Shown piece after piece: positions 1 through 7,597 of a stretch of DNA of 35,506 nucleotides (position 1 is the stretch's first letter; each line of letters begins with the position of its first letter). Source of the DNA: Candidatus Gastranaerophilales bacterium (lineage in GTDB: Bacteria; Cyanobacteriota; Vampirovibrionia; Gastranaerophilales; Gastranaerophilaceae); assembly GCA_944323535.1 (NCBI GenBank), contig CALUSW010000011.1:1-35506 (forward strand). The letters are read 5' to 3'. The translations under genes were made by a program, and so were the position numbers. Under the pieces are notes generated by a model that made no database searches, was not told the origin of the DNA, and worked only from the letters and a program-made list of their open reading frames with translations.

Positions 1-84
1 CGCTTCGTATTATATTTTCAGTTTAATGGTGTTTTTCAAAAAATCAGAAAAAATTCATTTTTTCTTAAGATTTTATTATTTTCT

Positions 85-1890
85 TTAAAGATTTCTTTTT
101 GATAAATAAATCTTTATAAACACATTACAAATAAATTCAATTATTTTGTTAATCTTGGAAAGATTTATTAATTTTTTAAATATAATATGTTTTATGCCGA
201 TGCCGTATTTTGCAAGGTACAAATGGCTCAAAAGCCCGGTAGCTTTATTGGCAGCAAAAAAGTATTTATCACCATTTTTTTTATTAATAATATTGTGTAT
301 TTCTTCTGAATACATTTTTCTTTGTTCTCTGGTTGTTGTGATTAAACTTTTATAATAATCAGGATTTTGAGATAATACGGAATTTTGGAGAAATATAACA
401 CTGTCTATAACACAGATACGATCAATATATGCTTTATTCTTCTCAATAAATTCTTTATTTTTTATTATATCTTCAATCGTTTCTGTTGGATGTCCCAAAA
501 TTAGATATACCAGATTAAATATGCCTGCTTGTTTTGAGTATTTTAATATATTTGTTACAGTTTCTAAAGAAATACCTTTTTTTATATAATCTAAAATCTT
601 GGGAGAAGCAGAATCAAGCCCCCAGTATATAGTAGTACATCCGGATTTCTTTAATTTTTTTAAAATTTTTTTATTAAATCCTTTCTCAAATCTTGCGTAA
701 ATGGTGTAGCTGATATTGAGTTTGCGTTTAATTATTTCTTCTGAAAGTGATGATAAATACTGGGGCGGAAGTGCATTATCCCAGAATGAAAAATACCTTG
801 TTTTATATTTTTTTGATAAATAACAAAGTTCTTCTATTGTCTTTTTTACTGTTCTTAATTTAAATTTCTTATTTAAACTGCAATGACAAAAAATACAATT
901 ACCCCAATAACAGGAAGCAGATGATTTAATGGGAATAATGAATTCCGGAACAATATATAATGATTTATTGTATCCTGAAAAAGAAGATACAGGTAGGTTT
1001 TCATAATTAATTTCTTTGTTTAATTCATTTACTTTAATTTTTTTGTTTCGTAAAAAAATAAAATTGTCTATATCATTAACTGATATTTCTTTATTAATAA
1101 ATTTCATTATATCTATAACTGTATTAAAACTTTCTTTTATTGATATGGAGTCAAAAAACAGTCCGAATAATTCGGGTAAATTTTCTATTACCCTGTAATA
1201 ATCATTAAAAAAAGAACCTCCTATATTTATATGGATATTGGTTTTTTGTTTTAATTTGTACGCAAGCATTAGTCCTGGTATTAAATAAAAAGGCATTCCG
1301 ATTTGAATTCCTATGCAATCGGGTTTTGATTTTAATATTTCATCAGTTTTACTGTCATAAAATTTATCCAGAAAATTATATTTACTGTTGAAATAATATA
1401 TAAGAGTATCAATATCAAACGAAAACTCTTTTGCATTTTCAAGGTCGGGAAATAATTTTCTCATTAACTCTATATCAATTTTAGAAATTTGCTGAATATA
1501 TAAAGTTAAAATCTTTATATATTTCATACAAATATCATCATTGTAAAAAAATAATTTATGATTTAATATTTTTGAACAGACACTTATATCCTGTTCTTTA
1601 CCTGATAAAAAGGTTTCATTATCAGGCATAATATACTCATCTTTAAGCATATTTAAAACATCTCTTAAAGGTTTAGGTATTTTTTCTTCTTGTTTGTATA
1701 TGTTTTTGATAAATGAATCATAATTGTAAATGTTATCTTTTTTTTGCATTATATTAATATGTTCTGTATTCAAATCAATGAAATCAGTTTCATATCCATT
1801 ACTTTCCAATTGTCCGATTAACATTGGAATGCCTGGAATCGGTGCGATTTCTATTACATAACCTACGGGTTTTATGAATAAATACTTCAT
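85..1890 (-). CDS. B12-binding-type radical SAM enzyme (putative RiPP tailoring)
   Basis: The 601-residue protein has the layout of cobalamin-dependent radical SAM enzymes: an N-terminal Rossmann-like part (start to about residue 250, opening with KPVG and IPMLIGQLESNGYE) and a radical SAM core from about 320. The cluster-binding cysteines are Cys327, Cys332 and Cys335, a C-x4-C-x2-C spacing seen in the CYWGxCxFC form of this group. Further core marks are FSFWDNALPP (about 368), YWGLDSASP and LGHPTET. The cobalamin DxHxxG motif is not visible, which is common in this class. Family members methylate unactivated carbons or rearrange peptides. Its ATG overlaps the stop of the ATP-grasp gene by four bases (ATGA), so the two are translationally coupled. 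It is the last gene of the operon. The substrate, probably the peptide encoded at 4167-4286, is inferred from position only. Confidence 0.8.
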   Translation of the reverse strand: MKYLFIKPVGYVIEIAPIPGIPMLIGQLESNGYETDFIDLNTEHINIMQKKDNIYNYDSFIKNIYKQEEKIPKPLRDVLNMLKDEYIMPDNETFLSGKEQDISVCSKILNHKLFFYNDDICMKYIKILTLYIQQISKIDIELMRKLFPDLENAKEFSFDIDTLIYYFNSKYNFLDKFYDSKTDEILKSKPDCIGIQIGMPFYLIPGLMLAYKLKQKTNIHINIGGSFFNDYYRVIENLPELFGLFFDSISIKESFNTVIDIMKFINKEISVNDIDNFIFLRNKKIKVNELNKEINYENLPVSSFSGYNKSLYIVPEFIIPIKSSASCYWGNCIFCHCSLNKKFKLRTVKKTIEELCYLSKKYKTRYFSFWDNALPPQYLSSLSEEIIKRKLNISYTIYARFEKGFNKKILKKLKKSGCTTIYWGLDSASPKILDYIKKGISLETVTNILKYSKQAGIFNLVYLILGHPTETIEDIIKNKEFIEKNKAYIDRICVIDSVIFLQNSVLSQNPDYYKSLITTTREQRKMYSEEIHNIINKKNGDKYFFAANKATGLLSHLYLAKYGIGIKHIIFKKLINLSKINKIIEFICNVFIKIYLSKRNL

Positions 1891-2810
1891 GGCTTTATAT
1901 CAGTCTTTTCTTTTGTTTCCTTTTGTATATCAATTTTTTTTCCATAGATAAAATCATAAAAATCAGGTGTAAATTTCAAAAAACCGGAACAAGGAGTAAA
2001 GGTCATTTCTCCAAAATATAATTCATTATTTATTTCCATAAAATCAACTCTGACAAAATTAATATCTTTTGCCAGAAGTTGTGCGTATTTAATAACTTTA
2101 TCTTTATTGGAATTTAATAAAGGGGGATCTTCACCTTTAAACCCGATATAAAACTTGCAGGGTTCCCATCTTGAATTAAAAAAATACTGTACATTATGAA
2201 TATGATTATTTTCACTGAATTTTATGGGAAATCTGTATGATACAAATTCAGCTTTTCCGTTAAAACACCACACTTCCCAATGAACTATATCATCGGGATT
2301 TCCCAGAAATTCTTCAGCGAATATATACGGTTTTATATTTCTATAATGCAATTCATAATAACTCCAGTAAGCATAATTTATTTTTAAAATTATTTTATAT
2401 GTTTTTAATAATATTCTTATTGTTTTATAATCAAGGTTGTTTTTATTTTTGACAAAAAAATTGGTCCGCCAAGCATGATTAGTCTTTAGTACAAAACTGT
2501 CAGGAAGTTTTGTAAAATCAATATCATTAAATGAATTAGCTATCTGGTATGTTTGTGCGTATTTTAATTCTGGTACATTTTTTGATACAAAATTCTTGAC
2601 GTAAATTTTGTCGCTTAAAAGTGTTTTTCTCGGATTATCCGTATATAATTTCATCCATTGTATTTTATCTGATAGTCTTTCTGGGTTATCTAAATTAAGA
2701 CTTCTGTTATAAGTTCTTTTGTATTTAATTTTTAGTATATATTTATAAAATATTGATGGAATATGTTTGAGAAATAAGTATCTTAAAATATATTTTACGG
2801 TTAGATCCAT
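1887..2810 (-). CDS. TupA-like ATP-grasp ligase
   Basis: The 307-residue protein resembles the TupA-like ATP-grasp family: LSDKIQWMKLY near the N terminus, PDSFVLKTNHAW (ATP-binding Lys region), YIFAEEFLG, and the C-terminal metal/ATP segment VRVDFMEINNELYFGEMTF followed by CSGFLKF. ATP-grasp enzymes join a carboxylate to an amine or similar nucleophile through an acyl-phosphate. TupA relatives usually sit in cell-surface polysaccharide loci and add amino acids. I chose the ATG at 2810: a longer reading from 2900 would overlap the upstream gene by 83 bases, whereas 2810 lies 7 bases after that gene's stop and has AAAGGAAA upstream. It ends in an ATGA overlap with the B12-type radical SAM gene. 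Here it sits between two radical SAM enzymes in a peptide operon, so a role in linking or capping the peptide is plausible but unproven. Confidence 0.75.
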   Translation of the reverse strand: MDLTVKYILRYLFLKHIPSIFYKYILKIKYKRTYNRSLNLDNPERLSDKIQWMKLYTDNPRKTLLSDKIYVKNFVSKNVPELKYAQTYQIANSFNDIDFTKLPDSFVLKTNHAWRTNFFVKNKNNLDYKTIRILLKTYKIILKINYAYWSYYELHYRNIKPYIFAEEFLGNPDDIVHWEVWCFNGKAEFVSYRFPIKFSENNHIHNVQYFFNSRWEPCKFYIGFKGEDPPLLNSNKDKVIKYAQLLAKDINFVRVDFMEINNELYFGEMTFTPCSGFLKFTPDFYDFIYGKKIDIQKETKEKTDIKP

Positions 2811-2817
2811 TAAGGTA

Positions 2818-4167
2818 TTATTTCCTTTCAGCTGCTTCCATTTGTATTTTTGCATTTTCGCAAAAAAGCTTATACGGTTGCAGATAAAAGCCTGCAGCAT
2901 GTGCTACTCCGGGACAATATGCACAATATTTGCAGTATTCTTCTTTAAAACACTGTTTTAAGTCTTTATTTTTGACAGATTTAATTTTTTTTAGATTTAT
3001 TCCCGTTCCTTTGTAAGTCCATATATCTTTTAGCGAAACCGATTTGATATTGCCTAGCGGTATTTTTAATACCGGACAAACATATATATCTAAATTCGGA
3101 TTGACTAATAAGCTTTTATATCCGGCAGTACAAACTCCCAAATTCATAAAATCATCAATTGTATCTTTTGTTTTTAAATTCTTAATATCCAGTACTGATT
3201 CTTTATCAACGAGTATATTCAAAAGCTGATTTTTTGTAATTCTGACATCCGAATTACTTTTTGTAGGATTATCTATTAATTTATAATCTAATATTAAACC
3301 GGTGTTGTTCTCTTTTGCAAATTTTTCTACTTCTTTGTATTCGTATGCATTATACTTCGTAAGAAAACAATTTATTCTGACATTTATGTTATTTTCTCTG
3401 AGCTTTTTAATAACGTATAATGTTTTTTTATGCGAGTTTGTAATACCAGTAATTTTATCGTGTATTTCAGGGTTCATACTGTATAAACTCAGTACAACTT
3501 CCAAGGGATACAAGCTTATAACTTTTTCAAATAATTCGTTGTCATCATATAATTTCTGACCGTTTGTAAAAAACTCAAAAGCAATTTTTTTCTTTCGGAT
3601 GTATTCAATTATTTTTATAAAATCTTTATTTAAAGTGCATTCTCCTCCCGACAGCGTAATAAGGATGGTTCCAAGTTCAGCTGCTTCATCTATAGATTTT
3701 CTTACATCTTCAAATTTAATTTGATTTTCGCAATTTTTTTCATTAAAACAATGAATACATTTTAAATTACAATTATAGGTCATTTCAAGAAATAATTTGG
3801 ATAAAAAACCATTTGCAGCTATAGTAGAGATTATTTCCATAAAGAAAGCATCAGTGTGTTCAAAGCTGTTTACGGATTCATTTTTGTTTCTTCGGATGAA
3901 GTCACCGGTATCTGTTATTAATAATCCGGCTGATATAAGGTCATTTAAAAACTCTTCCAATTCATCTTCCAAATGATTTATTCTGGCAAATTCAGATATG
4001 TCTTTCTGTGAAACATTCTTTGCCAGTTGACTCCATAAAACAGATGAAAATCCTTCTAACTCTATAAATTCGTTTAGTTTATGATTAAATATATATGAAA
4101 CAAGCTTTCCGTCATTTAATTGATAACTCTGAGTTGAAATCCAATCGGGTACTTTAATATTTGACAT
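2818..4167 (-). CDS. PqqD-domain radical SAM/SPASM peptide maturase
   Basis: The 449-residue protein has three parts. Residues 1-90 look like a PqqD-type peptide recognition domain (FNHKLNEFIELEGFSSVLW, then a winged-helix-like region). The radical SAM core has Cys133, Cys137 and Cys140 in CNLKCIHC, then LSGGECTLN. The C-terminal SPASM domain has Cys346, Cys364, Cys406, Cys412, Cys415, Cys418 and Cys436, enough for two auxiliary iron-sulfur clusters. This is the standard form of enzymes that cross-link RiPP precursors by thioether or carbon-carbon bonds (sactipeptide, ranthipeptide and cyclophane enzymes). Its ATG at 4167 overlaps the stop codon of the 39-residue peptide gene (TAATG), which ties the enzyme to its likely substrate. 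The bond made cannot be told from sequence. Confidence 0.88.
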   Translation of the reverse strand: MSNIKVPDWISTQSYQLNDGKLVSYIFNHKLNEFIELEGFSSVLWSQLAKNVSQKDISEFARINHLEDELEEFLNDLISAGLLITDTGDFIRRNKNESVNSFEHTDAFFMEIISTIAANGFLSKLFLEMTYNCNLKCIHCFNEKNCENQIKFEDVRKSIDEAAELGTILITLSGGECTLNKDFIKIIEYIRKKKIAFEFFTNGQKLYDDNELFEKVISLYPLEVVLSLYSMNPEIHDKITGITNSHKKTLYVIKKLRENNINVRINCFLTKYNAYEYKEVEKFAKENNTGLILDYKLIDNPTKSNSDVRITKNQLLNILVDKESVLDIKNLKTKDTIDDFMNLGVCTAGYKSLLVNPNLDIYVCPVLKIPLGNIKSVSLKDIWTYKGTGINLKKIKSVKNKDLKQCFKEEYCKYCAYCPGVAHAAGFYLQPYKLFCENAKIQMEAAERK

Positions 4168-4286
4168 TAGTTAGCATCCCAATGTGATGTTTGTGTGCCG
4201 CCCCAGTTACCGCAAAAGAAATGACAGCATCCACCGGCAACTATATATGAGAATTTTACCATCCTTTTTATATATAACTTTTTCAT
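4167..4286 (-). CDS. Putative RiPP precursor peptide (39 aa)
   Basis: This short gene encodes 39 residues starting at an ATG preceded by AAAGGATAAAGT, a good ribosome binding site. The first 17 residues form a basic, hydrophobic leader (MKKLYIKRMVKF and so on). Then come GGCCHFFCGNWGG at residues 18-30 and a polar tail with His35, Trp36, Asp37 and C-terminal Asn39. Candidate modification sites are Cys20, Cys21, Cys25, Trp28, His22, His35 and Trp36. The stop overlaps the start of the PqqD/radical SAM/SPASM gene as TAATG. Gly18-Gly19 could be a double-glycine cleavage site, but no C39 peptidase or exporter is visible in the window. I do not recognise it as a member of a named precursor family. 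The gene call rests on the ribosome binding site, the overlap, the composition and the following maturases. Confidence 0.8.
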   Translation of the reverse strand: MKKLYIKRMVKFSYIVAGGCCHFFCGNWGGTQTSHWDAN

Positions 4287-4393
4287 ACTTTATCCTTTCG
4301 TTATACGGCCAGAAAAAATGTTTACATTTATCTTTTTAGTTTTATAAATCTTTAAGATATTAGAAATAAATATCATTTAGCTTTATATTAGTT

Positions 4394-4423
4394 ATTATAA
4401 CACCTATATTTATATATTGTCAA
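4394..4423 (-). promoter_or_regulatory. Sigma70-like promoter of the peptide operon
   Basis: On the minus strand TTGACA (4418-4423) and TATAAT (4394-4399) are separated by 18 bp, both hexamers being perfect consensus. The transcript would start near 4387, giving an untranslated leader of about 100 bases before the precursor ATG at 4286. An 8-1-8 palindrome (4412-4428) overlaps the -35 element. One copy of ACCTATATTT (4402-4411, plus strand) lies in the spacer, where MerR-family regulators usually bind. Confidence 0.75.
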
Positions 4424-4460
4424 TATATTATTTATCATGGTAATTTAAAAACCTATATTT
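4402..4460. repeat. Direct repeat pair ACCTATATTT, possible regulator sites
   Basis: ACCTATATTT occurs at 4402-4411 and 4451-4460, each followed by a similar TATA stretch. The first copy is inside the spacer of the leftward operon promoter. The second lies just upstream of a TATAGT hexamer (4461-4466) that could serve the divergent MerR gene. Two matching sites, one at each promoter, are what a shared regulator would leave. The AT-richness of the region makes chance matches possible. Confidence 0.4.
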
Positions 4461-4472
4461 TATAGTATTCTG

Positions 4473-4498
4473 ACCTAAATTATAATTAAAATTGAGGT
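4473..4498 (+). promoter_or_regulatory. Imperfect inverted repeat at MerR-gene start
   Basis: ACCTAAAT (4473-4480) and ATTGAGGT (4491-4498) pair at 7 of 8 positions around a 10-base AT centre, ending five bases before the ATG of the MerR-family gene. The right arm contains its GAGGT ribosome binding site, so either a bound protein or an RNA hairpin here could block translation. It may be an autoregulatory operator. Confidence 0.4.
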
Positions 4499-4503
4499 AG
4501 AAT

Positions 4504-4857
4504 ATGAAACAAATAGAACCGGATGAGCTATTTTACCAGATTAGCCAGGCGGCTAAGCTTTTAGGTATTACAAGCGACAGATTAAGAACATATGAAGAAG
4601 AAGGATTAATTAAACACTTTAGGACAAAGAATACAAAAGACGGTAAAAGATTGTTCAGCATGAATGATATAGAATGGCTTACAATAGTCAGAGATTTGAT
4701 TAAATTAGGTGTTTCAATTTCTGTTATAAGAATAATGTTAAATACTAAAATTTCTATGAATAATCAAATTTTAAAAGAAAAAGATTATGAAATTATAGAA
4801 TTAATTCATAAACTAAAATCACATAAAATATATGAATTGCTTTTAAAGCGAAATTAA
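4504..4857 (+). CDS. MerR-family transcriptional regulator
   Basis: The 117-residue protein begins with a MerR-type helix-turn-helix: YQISQAAKLLGITSDRLRTYEEEGLI (about 11-36), then KRLFSMNDIEWLTIVRDLIKLGVSISVIRIML, the usual wing and dimer-helix entry. The effector-binding part is very short and has no cysteine pair, so it is not a metal sensor of the MerR/ZntR type; it is closer in size to GlnR/HspR-like or simple SoxR-like forms. It has a clear ribosome binding site (GAGGTAGAAT before ATG). It is divergent from the peptide operon with a 217-base shared control region, which makes it the likely controller of that operon. Its end overlaps the converging kinase gene by four bases. Confidence 0.85.
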   Translation: MKQIEPDELFYQISQAAKLLGITSDRLRTYEEEGLIKHFRTKNTKDGKRLFSMNDIEWLTIVRDLIKLGVSISVIRIMLNTKISMNNQILKEKDYEIIELIHKLKSHKIYELLLKRN

Positions 4858-5951
4858 CAGGCGGAAGAAAAACATAAAGGAAGTGAAAAAATAATTGATG
4901 TTCCTTTATTCTCCGCGTTTTGTGCTGAAATTCTTCCGTTATGCGCTTCTATTATTTTTTTGCAATTATATAATTCAAGGCTGAAACCTACCTTTCGGAA
5001 TTTATTTGAGCAAGTCAGGTATTCTTCAAAGATTTCATTCGGATTTTTCAGGTTTTTTGAATATCCGTAATCAGTGAAAGATACATTAATATTTTCTTTG
5101 CTGTTTTCAATTTTAATTTTTATGATTGAATTTTCTATACTTTGTTCTGAAGCATTTATTATTAAATTATTTATAACTTTTTCCATTTCATCTATATCGA
5201 TTTCAGCTTCATGGTAATCACCTCTGATTGTAAGTTCTATTGTCTGTTTTTTTCTGTCTAACAGATTCATGAATTTGTTACATCTGTCTTTTACCAATTT
5301 TACAATTGAATATTTTTGTTTTTGAAGTTCATATAAATTAAACTCGTTTTTATATTTCATCACAAGATTATCTGTCATATAATTCATAAAACGGCAGGAG
5401 TTTAACAATTCGTCCAGTATTGTTTTTAAATTACTTTCTATTCTTCCGAATTTATTATTTAAAATTAATTCTAAAATCTGAATATTTGCACGTATAGGAT
5501 TTTTTAAATCATGCATTAATATGTCGGTAAATGTTTCTCTTTGAATTCGGTTTCTTATTTCCTGCGTGATATCATGAATTATTACAATGTAGCCTTTTAT
5601 TTTGCCTTTTTTGTTTTTTAATTTACTTATGTGTAAATCTATCGGAATGTTTTGAAAATTATTTTCGGCATTAAATATAAGTTTTAAGAATATATGATTA
5701 TTTTGCGAGTTTTTGAAATTTTCTATTGTTATTCTTATATTATCGTTCAGAAAATTTTCCATAATATCAAAAAGAGTTGTATTATTAGCTTTAATTGCAT
5801 TTTTTGAGTTATGAAACATTATATTAAACTTCTCATCTGTGATGATTAAATCACCTGATGAGTATTTAGCAATATTCATAAATATTTCACCTGTTATATC
5901 AGAATTTTTATTTAAAAAATCAACTGTAAAATCCATTCCGAATCCAATCAT
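4854..5951 (-). CDS. Soluble PAS-domain histidine kinase, degenerate ATP lid
   Basis: The 365-residue protein has no membrane segment. A PAS-like domain covers about 28-130 (IITDEKFNIMFHNSKNAI to GYIVIIHDITQE). A HisKA dimerisation helix carries the phospho-acceptor His147 in MHDLKNP. An HATPase domain follows with an N box in VINNLIINASEQS. The G1 box reads DYGYS instead of DxGxG, and the G2 region reads KVGFSLEL instead of GxGLGL, so ATP binding may be weak or lost. The final box GTSIIFSLP is intact. No response regulator is adjacent. An alternative start is Met6. The gene converges on and overlaps the MerR gene by four bases and lies 73 bases downstream of mnmE on the same strand. Confidence 0.8.
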   Translation of the reverse strand: MIGFGMDFTVDFLNKNSDITGEIFMNIAKYSSGDLIITDEKFNIMFHNSKNAIKANNTTLFDIMENFLNDNIRITIENFKNSQNNHIFLKLIFNAENNFQNIPIDLHISKLKNKKGKIKGYIVIIHDITQEIRNRIQRETFTDILMHDLKNPIRANIQILELILNNKFGRIESNLKTILDELLNSCRFMNYMTDNLVMKYKNEFNLYELQKQKYSIVKLVKDRCNKFMNLLDRKKQTIELTIRGDYHEAEIDIDEMEKVINNLIINASEQSIENSIIKIKIENSKENINVSFTDYGYSKNLKNPNEIFEEYLTCSNKFRKVGFSLELYNCKKIIEAHNGRISAQNAENKGTSIIFSLPLCFSSAC

Positions 5952-6024
5952 AAACGCAATAGTAATATTAATTTAAAAGAGAATAATAATTTTTTTATTC
6001 CCCAACCGGCTATAATATTATTGA

Positions 6025-7362
6025 CTATTTGCCTATACAGAAATTGTCAAAAATATTATTAAGGATGTCATCAGTAATGACTTCTCCCGATACTTCACTT
6101 ATAAACATCAAAGCAGATTTGATATCTATTGAAATCAAATCTTGTATTTGATTATTTTGAGCGGCAATTAGAGCATTTATTAAGGCTTCTTTTGTTTTTT
6201 CAAGACATTCCTGCTGCCTTTTATTGGTTATAAATTCAACTTCCGTAAGGTTTTGCTCTATAACGGCATTTTTTATATTTTGTTTTAAAAGTTCTATATT
6301 TTCTCCCGTTTTTAGGGAAATGCATATTGAGTTATTATCTCTTTTATTTGTTAAATCTGATTTTGTTGCTGCTTTTATATATTTTTTATTTTTAACGAAG
6401 CTGAATATTTCTTCATCTTCTTTTGTAAATCCTTCATTTAAGTCATATAAGAATATTACAATGTCGGCTTCCTGCAAATATTTTTTTGAATAATCAATAC
6501 CTATAGCTTCTACTTTATTAATATTTTTATCATTGCGTATTCCGGCAGTATCTATAAGAGTGGCAGCAATTCCGTCTATATCAAATGTTTCCTGTATAAC
6601 ATCTCTTGTTGTTCCGGCAATATCAGTTACAATTGCCCGTTCCAAGTTTAACAGTGCATTGAATAATGATGACTTTCCGGCATTAGGTTTTCCCGCAATA
6701 ACTATTTTTATCCCCTGTCTGAATATATTTGAACTTTGCGAAAAACTCAGAATATAGTTTATTTCTTTAATAATGTTCTCAAGAGTTTTTATTATATAAG
6801 GGTATTCCGGTTCCGCCACATCTTCTGGGAAATCAACTGCGGCTATAATTTTTGATAATAAATCTAGTATTTGTGCTCTTATTTTTCCTGTTTCAATGGA
6901 TAATTTACCGAAAAGATTTTTTGCGCTTGTAAGTGCGAATTTTTCCGTTTTTGCATATATTAAATCCATAACGGCTTCTGCCTGTGATAAATCTATTTTT
7001 CTGTTTAAGAAGGCTCTTTTTGTGAATTCACCTTTATCAGCGTATCTTGCGCCGTTTTTTATTGTTAAGTCCAGAATTTTATTTGTAATATGCATACCGC
7101 CGTGGCATTGAATTTCTATAACATCTTCACCGGTATAACTGTTTGGAGTTTTAAAAGGAAGAACTATAACATCATCTATTTTTTCATTATTGTCTAAAAT
7201 GAAGCCATGGTATATTTTTCCGGCGAGCAGATTTTTATGAGAAAAGATTTTATTAATTATACAAAAAGCATCGGGACCTGAAATTCTTATAATGCTAATG
7301 CCGCCGTTTCCGACCGGCGTTGCAATGGCGCTTATTGTATCAGTTGTGTATGTGTTAATCAT
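6025..7362 (-). CDS. mnmE: tRNA modification GTPase MnmE
   Basis: MnmE works with MnmG to place the (carboxymethyl)aminomethyl group on wobble U34 of certain tRNAs, using 5-formyl-THF-derived carbon. The 445-residue protein starts with DTISAIATPVGNGGISIIRISG, typical of the N-terminal folate-binding domain. The G domain is inserted in the helical part: GKPNAGKSS (224-232, G1), DIAGTTRD (247-254, G2), DTAG (G3) and TKSD (G4). The C terminus is FCIGK, keeping the catalytic Cys of the CxGK motif. Length is normal for the family. The ribosome binding site CGGAG precedes the ATG by five bases. MnmG is not in the window. Confidence 0.97.
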   Translation of the reverse strand: MINTYTTDTISAIATPVGNGGISIIRISGPDAFCIINKIFSHKNLLAGKIYHGFILDNNEKIDDVIVLPFKTPNSYTGEDVIEIQCHGGMHITNKILDLTIKNGARYADKGEFTKRAFLNRKIDLSQAEAVMDLIYAKTEKFALTSAKNLFGKLSIETGKIRAQILDLLSKIIAAVDFPEDVAEPEYPYIIKTLENIIKEINYILSFSQSSNIFRQGIKIVIAGKPNAGKSSLFNALLNLERAIVTDIAGTTRDVIQETFDIDGIAATLIDTAGIRNDKNINKVEAIGIDYSKKYLQEADIVIFLYDLNEGFTKEDEEIFSFVKNKKYIKAATKSDLTNKRDNNSICISLKTGENIELLKQNIKNAVIEQNLTEVEFITNKRQQECLEKTKEALINALIAAQNNQIQDLISIDIKSALMFISEVSGEVITDDILNNIFDNFCIGK

Positions 7363-7466
7363 AACGGCTCCGAAATTTTATTATAAAATAAAAATAATCA
7401 GGTATCAGAAAAATTTTGGAATTTATATATGATTTTTCACCGGAGATTTTAAGAAACAGTCATAAC

Positions 7467-7548
7467 GTCATTTTGAATTTGTTTCAGTATCTGACCGATT
7501 TGAAGTTTTTTTCCAACTGATAAGACCCTGAAATAAATTCAGAATGAC
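7467..7548. repeat. Palindromic dispersed repeat, copy A
   Basis: This 82-bp element begins GTCATTTTGAATTTGTTTCAG and ends with a complement matching it at 19 of 21 positions, with an internal TATCTGACCGATTTGAAG segment shared with copy B. It would fold into a long hairpin. It encodes no protein. The structure is that of a MITE- or REP-like element. Confidence 0.75.
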
Positions 7549-7597
7549 ATAAATGCGGGGTAACAAATGAATTCTCGGTAATATAACAAACTAGCCT

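Noticed and set aside
46-65. AGAAAAAAT/ATTTTTTCT palindrome after the peptide operon as a terminator
   Set aside because: The stem is almost only A-T pairs with a 2-base loop; it is too weak to call in this AT-rich DNA.
2811-2900. N-terminal extension of the ATP-grasp protein to 2900
   Set aside because: It would overlap the SPASM gene by 83 bases and is just that gene's C-terminal DNA in another frame; the ATG at 2810 has a ribosome binding site and the family's usual N terminus.
4290-4376. A 28-codon open frame on the minus strand in the leader of the peptide operon
   Set aside because: It has no good ribosome binding site, an ordinary AT-rich composition and no feature of a precursor peptide. 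A leader-peptide role cannot be excluded but has no support.
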